Positions 61,930-64,000 of a DNA stretch of 64,000 nucleotides are shown here, piece by piece. Both the position numbers and the translations under genes were made by a program. Within the stretch, counting starts at the first letter, position 1; each line of letters begins with the position of its first letter. Origin of the DNA: UBA970 sp049419605 (GTDB lineage Bacteria > Bacillota_I > Bacilli_A > RFN20 > CAG-826); contig JBMSKF010000001.1 of the NCBI GenBank assembly GCA_049419605.1, positions 49,780 through 113,779 on the forward strand, in the 5' to 3' direction. The notes beneath the pieces are model-generated. The model saw nothing but the letters and a program-made list of their open reading frames with translations, did no database searches and had not been told where the DNA came from.

Positions 61930-63177
61930 ATGAATATATTCTTAGAATTACAACAACGTGGTCTCATTAAAGATGTTTCTAATGTAGAAGAAGTCAGTCA
62001 GTTATTAAATACGCCAACAACCATTTACTGTGGATTTGATCCTTCAGCTATTTCCATGCATCTTGGTAATTTCGTACAGATTTCAATTCTGATGAGATTA
62101 CAACGTGCTGGTCATCGGATTATTGCAGTCGTCGGTGGTGCAACAGGCATGATTGGGGATCCTTCAGGCAAAAGTAAAGAAAGAAACTTATTGAATGCTG
62201 AGGCAATTGAAACCAACACCCAAGCGATTAAAAAACAACTTGAACGATATTTAGATTTTTCTGATCCTTCAAAAGGGATTGTTGTCAATAATGTTGATTG
62301 GTTGGGCAAACTATCCATGATTGATTATCTAAGAGATTATGGAAAATACTTTCCTATTAACTACATGCTTGCAAAAGATGTTGTTGCCAATCGATTAGAC
62401 GCTGGTTTATCTTATACAGAATTTTCATATATGATGTTGCAATCCATTGACTTTCTACATTTGTATCAACAACATCAATGTCAATTACAGTTTGGTGGTT
62501 CTGATCAGTGGGGAAACTTAACAAGTGGATTAGAATTGATTCGAAAAATAGGGGGTCATGAAACCAAAGCAGGTGTATTTACAACCCCATTGATTACTAG
62601 AAGCGACGGCAAAAAATTTGGAAAATCAGAAGATGGCGCATTATTTTTAGATGCTAAACTCACTTCACCTTATGCCATTTATCAATATTTTTATAATGTT
62701 TCAGATGCAGATGCGATCGCTTATTTAAAAGTATTCTCGTTTTTAGATTTAGCGACCATTTCGCAAATTGAAAAGGATCATCAAGCCGCTTTGGGACAAC
62801 GCATTGCCCAAAAACAATTAGCCGAGTCGGTTGTTTCGATTCTCCATGGAGCAAATGCAGTTCAAGAGGCTAAGATGATGTCTGAAGTACTCTTTACTGG
62901 ACAATTTAAATCGCTTAATGAATCTCAGTTATTAGCCGTACTCGGTGGTTTAAAAGTGAAACTATCTGAAGGGATTCTTTTGGAAGATGCCCTGATTCAA
63001 ACCAATCTTGCCTCCAGTAAACGTGAAGCTCGTGAGTTCATCCAAGGTCAATCCATTAGTATTAATGGCGAAGTGATGAACCAATTAACTTACACGATGA
63101 AAAAAGACCATGCCCTATTTGGTAAATATTTTGTCACTAGACGCGGAAAAAAACTCTACGTCTTAATTGAGTTATAA
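61930..63177 (+). CDS. tyrS: Tyrosyl-tRNA synthetase
   Basis: Charges tRNA-Tyr. 415 aa with YCGFDPSAISMHLGN (HLGN as HIGH motif), the tyrosine pocket around QFGGSDQWGN, KFGKSEDGA as KMSKS loop, and a C-terminal S4 domain (ASSKREAREFIQGQSISING in two parts). No T-box precedes it; it is read with the ccpA-like gene. That makes expression dependent on a carbon-type regulator, which is unusual for a synthetase. Confidence 0.96.
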   Translation: MNIFLELQQRGLIKDVSNVEEVSQLLNTPTTIYCGFDPSAISMHLGNFVQISILMRLQRAGHRIIAVVGGATGMIGDPSGKSKERNLLNAEAIETNTQAIKKQLERYLDFSDPSKGIVVNNVDWLGKLSMIDYLRDYGKYFPINYMLAKDVVANRLDAGLSYTEFSYMMLQSIDFLHLYQQHQCQLQFGGSDQWGNLTSGLELIRKIGGHETKAGVFTTPLITRSDGKKFGKSEDGALFLDAKLTSPYAIYQYFYNVSDADAIAYLKVFSFLDLATISQIEKDHQAALGQRIAQKQLAESVVSILHGANAVQEAKMMSEVLFTGQFKSLNESQLLAVLGGLKVKLSEGILLEDALIQTNLASSKREAREFIQGQSISINGEVMNQLTYTMKKDHALFGKYFVTRRGKKLYVLIEL

Positions 63178-63186
63178 AGCATATAT

Positions 63187-63217
63187 AAAAAAAGCTTGGT
63201 TGATCACCAAGCTTTTT
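63187..63217. terminator. Bidirectional terminator between tyrS and rpsD
   Basis: Stem AAGCTTGGT / ACCAAGCTT with loop TGATC, bordered by A-run on the left and T-run on the right. It serves both converging genes. Confidence 0.9.
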
Positions 63218-63239
63218 GTTTGCATGAAGAATATGAGGA

Positions 63240-63845
63240 TTACAACAAGCGGTTATAGTATTCAACGATTTGTGCTTCGTTAATATCTTGTGGTAATTCT
63301 TTTCTTTCTGGTAAACGACTAAAGACACCGGATAATTTTTCTTTATCAACGGTCACATAGGCTAGCGTTCCTGCATTACTTGCAAGAGAGGCTTTGATTG
63401 CAACTAAGTTTTTGCTCTTTTCAGTGACCGCGATGACATCATTAATTTCGCAAAGGTAACTTGGAATATCAATCTTAGAACCATTAACTGTGATGTGACC
63501 ATGGTTTACTAATTGACGAGCTGCTTTACGGGTTTTGGCAAAACCTAATCGGAAGACAAGGTTATCTAACCGTGATTCCAAAATTTGCATAAAGCGCGTA
63601 CCAGTAACTTCTTTCGACTTTAAAGCGATTAAAAACAAACGACGGAATTGGCGTTCATTAACACCATAGGTAAAACGTAACTTTTGTTTTTCTAAAAGTT
63701 GCTTACCGTATTCGGATGGCTTCTTTTTGCGGCCTTGACCATGTTGACCAGGACCATAAGGACGTTTGGCTAATTCCTTACCTGTTTCTAATGTTGAGAA
63801 TCCTAAACGACGCGACCGTTTCCAATCTGAACCTCTAAATCTCAT
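63240..63845 (-). CDS. rpsD: 30S ribosomal protein S4
   Basis: Primary 16S rRNA-binding protein. 201 aa with RFRGSDWKRSRRLGFS, RPYGPGQHGQ, and the S4 domain RLDNLVFRLGFAKTRKAARQLVNHGH (in parts). The N terminus has no zinc-binding Cys, so it is the zinc-free form. AAAGGGGA lies about 13 nt before the ATG. In Bacillus S4 represses its own mRNA, and the leader here is structured. Confidence 0.97.
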   Translation of the reverse strand: MRFRGSDWKRSRRLGFSTLETGKELAKRPYGPGQHGQGRKKKPSEYGKQLLEKQKLRFTYGVNERQFRRLFLIALKSKEVTGTRFMQILESRLDNLVFRLGFAKTRKAARQLVNHGHITVNGSKIDIPSYLCEINDVIAVTEKSKNLVAIKASLASNAGTLAYVTVDKEKLSGVFSRLPERKELPQDINEAQIVEYYNRLL

Positions 63846-64000
63846 GAGATATAAAATCCCCTTTCTTTATTGCAGACATAAAGCTAGGTGCACATTCCAC
63901 GCTTCGGATGCTAAGAATCATTTCGCCTTTAAGCTTAGGTTACTTTGTTCCATTGGTCTTAGCGGTCGGACAAGCGGTATATGCATGCTTTGACATGCTT
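63846..64000 (-). promoter_or_regulatory. Structured rpsD leader, candidate S4 autoregulatory element
   Basis: At least 155 nt of non-coding leader, cut by the window end. A 7-bp long-range helix GCTAAGA (63963-63957) / TCTTAGC (63916-63910) encloses about 40 nt, and GCATG/CATGC forms a hairpin near the window end. GTGCACCTAGCTTTATGTC follows before the ribosome-binding site. Ribosomal protein leaders in Bacillota have this kind of layout; the match to the S4 leader family was not computed. Confidence 0.5.

Noticed and set aside
1..64000. TGA read as tryptophan (mycoplasma code)
   Set aside because: TGA ends gmk, prpC, prkC, priA and others exactly at family C termini, while Trp residues are encoded by TGG.
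1..64000. CRISPR array, insertion sequence or prophage
   Set aside because: No spaced short repeats, transposase, integrase or phage structural gene seen; the only sizeable repeats are the protein repeats of the giant gene and tRNA-Ser similarity.

Overview
The window is an AT-rich, densely packed bacterial chromosome segment: 61 protein-coding genes (one of them broken) and four tRNA genes, with no stretch above 300 bases lacking a gene. TGA is a real stop codon (ATGA overlaps such as gmk/priA, prpC/prkC and prkC/rsgA), so this is not a code-4 mycoplasma. Gene order repeatedly matches Bacillus: ylbF-rsmD-coaD; spx-CYTH-nadK; gmk-priA-(rsmB)-rlmN-prpC-prkC-rsgA-rpe with antisense rpmB; pepV-trmB-M42 peptidase-ytpR; ccpA-tyrS-rpsD. 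The reduced forms of several genes (PrkC without PASTA, RqcH of 427 aa, an rsmB without catalytic residues), an archaeal/eukaryotic-type ProRS and T-box control suggest a streamlined low-GC Bacillota/Mycoplasmatota lineage of the Acholeplasma/Izemoplasma/Haloplasma kind. That placement is inference.

Layout. 1-5.4 kb: ZIP metal transporter downstream of tRNA-Ser(GGA), pseudouridine synthase, phosphoglucomutase, HAD phosphatase, trpS. 5.5-11.9 kb: spx with an in-frame stop, CYTH protein, nadK, RNase J, def, ylbF-rsmD-coaD, yfiH/pgeF. 12-22 kb: membrane thioredoxin-fold protein, YitT, GDPD behind tRNA-Ser(CGA), a degenerate GGDEF-EAL-like membrane protein with proS, tRNA-Ser(GCU), a GNAT/acyltransferase pair, gltS. 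22.3-28.4 kb: eno, then a leftward block of a DUF6320-like protein, a condensation-fold acyltransferase, rdgB, tRNA-Gly, trxA, TraX and CPBP protease. 28.5-37.8 kb: a 2418-aa CvpA-like giant protein with a repetitive, predicted extracellular region, then mrp and pepP. 37.8-42.4 kb: nucleoside kinase, thioredoxin-fold lipoprotein, ppa-trmL, rqcH. 42.4-52.1 kb: the gmk-to-rpe operon and rpmB. 52.1-60.8 kb: T-box-controlled leuS followed by coaX, a probable pantothenate ECF S component, pepV, trmB, an M42 peptidase, ytpR and NAPRT. 60.8-64 kb: ccpA-like regulator with palindromic operators, tyrS, and convergent rpsD with a structured leader.

The housekeeping genes cover tRNA charging (trpS, proS, leuS, tyrS), rRNA/tRNA modification, ribosome rescue and assembly (rqcH, rsgA), RNA decay (RNase J, YlbF), NAD and CoA cofactor supply (NAPRT, nadK, coaX, coaD) and glycolysis (eno, pgm).

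The most notable signals are: (1) a recurring leaderless promoter architecture, in which a -10 hexamer, usually extended (TGn), sits 6-7 nt before the ATG of at least eight genes; (2) the giant CvpA-fused repeat protein; (3) the spx nonsense codon; (4) two apparent pseudoenzymes, GGDEF-EAL-like and RsmB-like; (5) tRNA-Ser genes whose 3' ends lie 8-10 nt from the start codon of the next gene.
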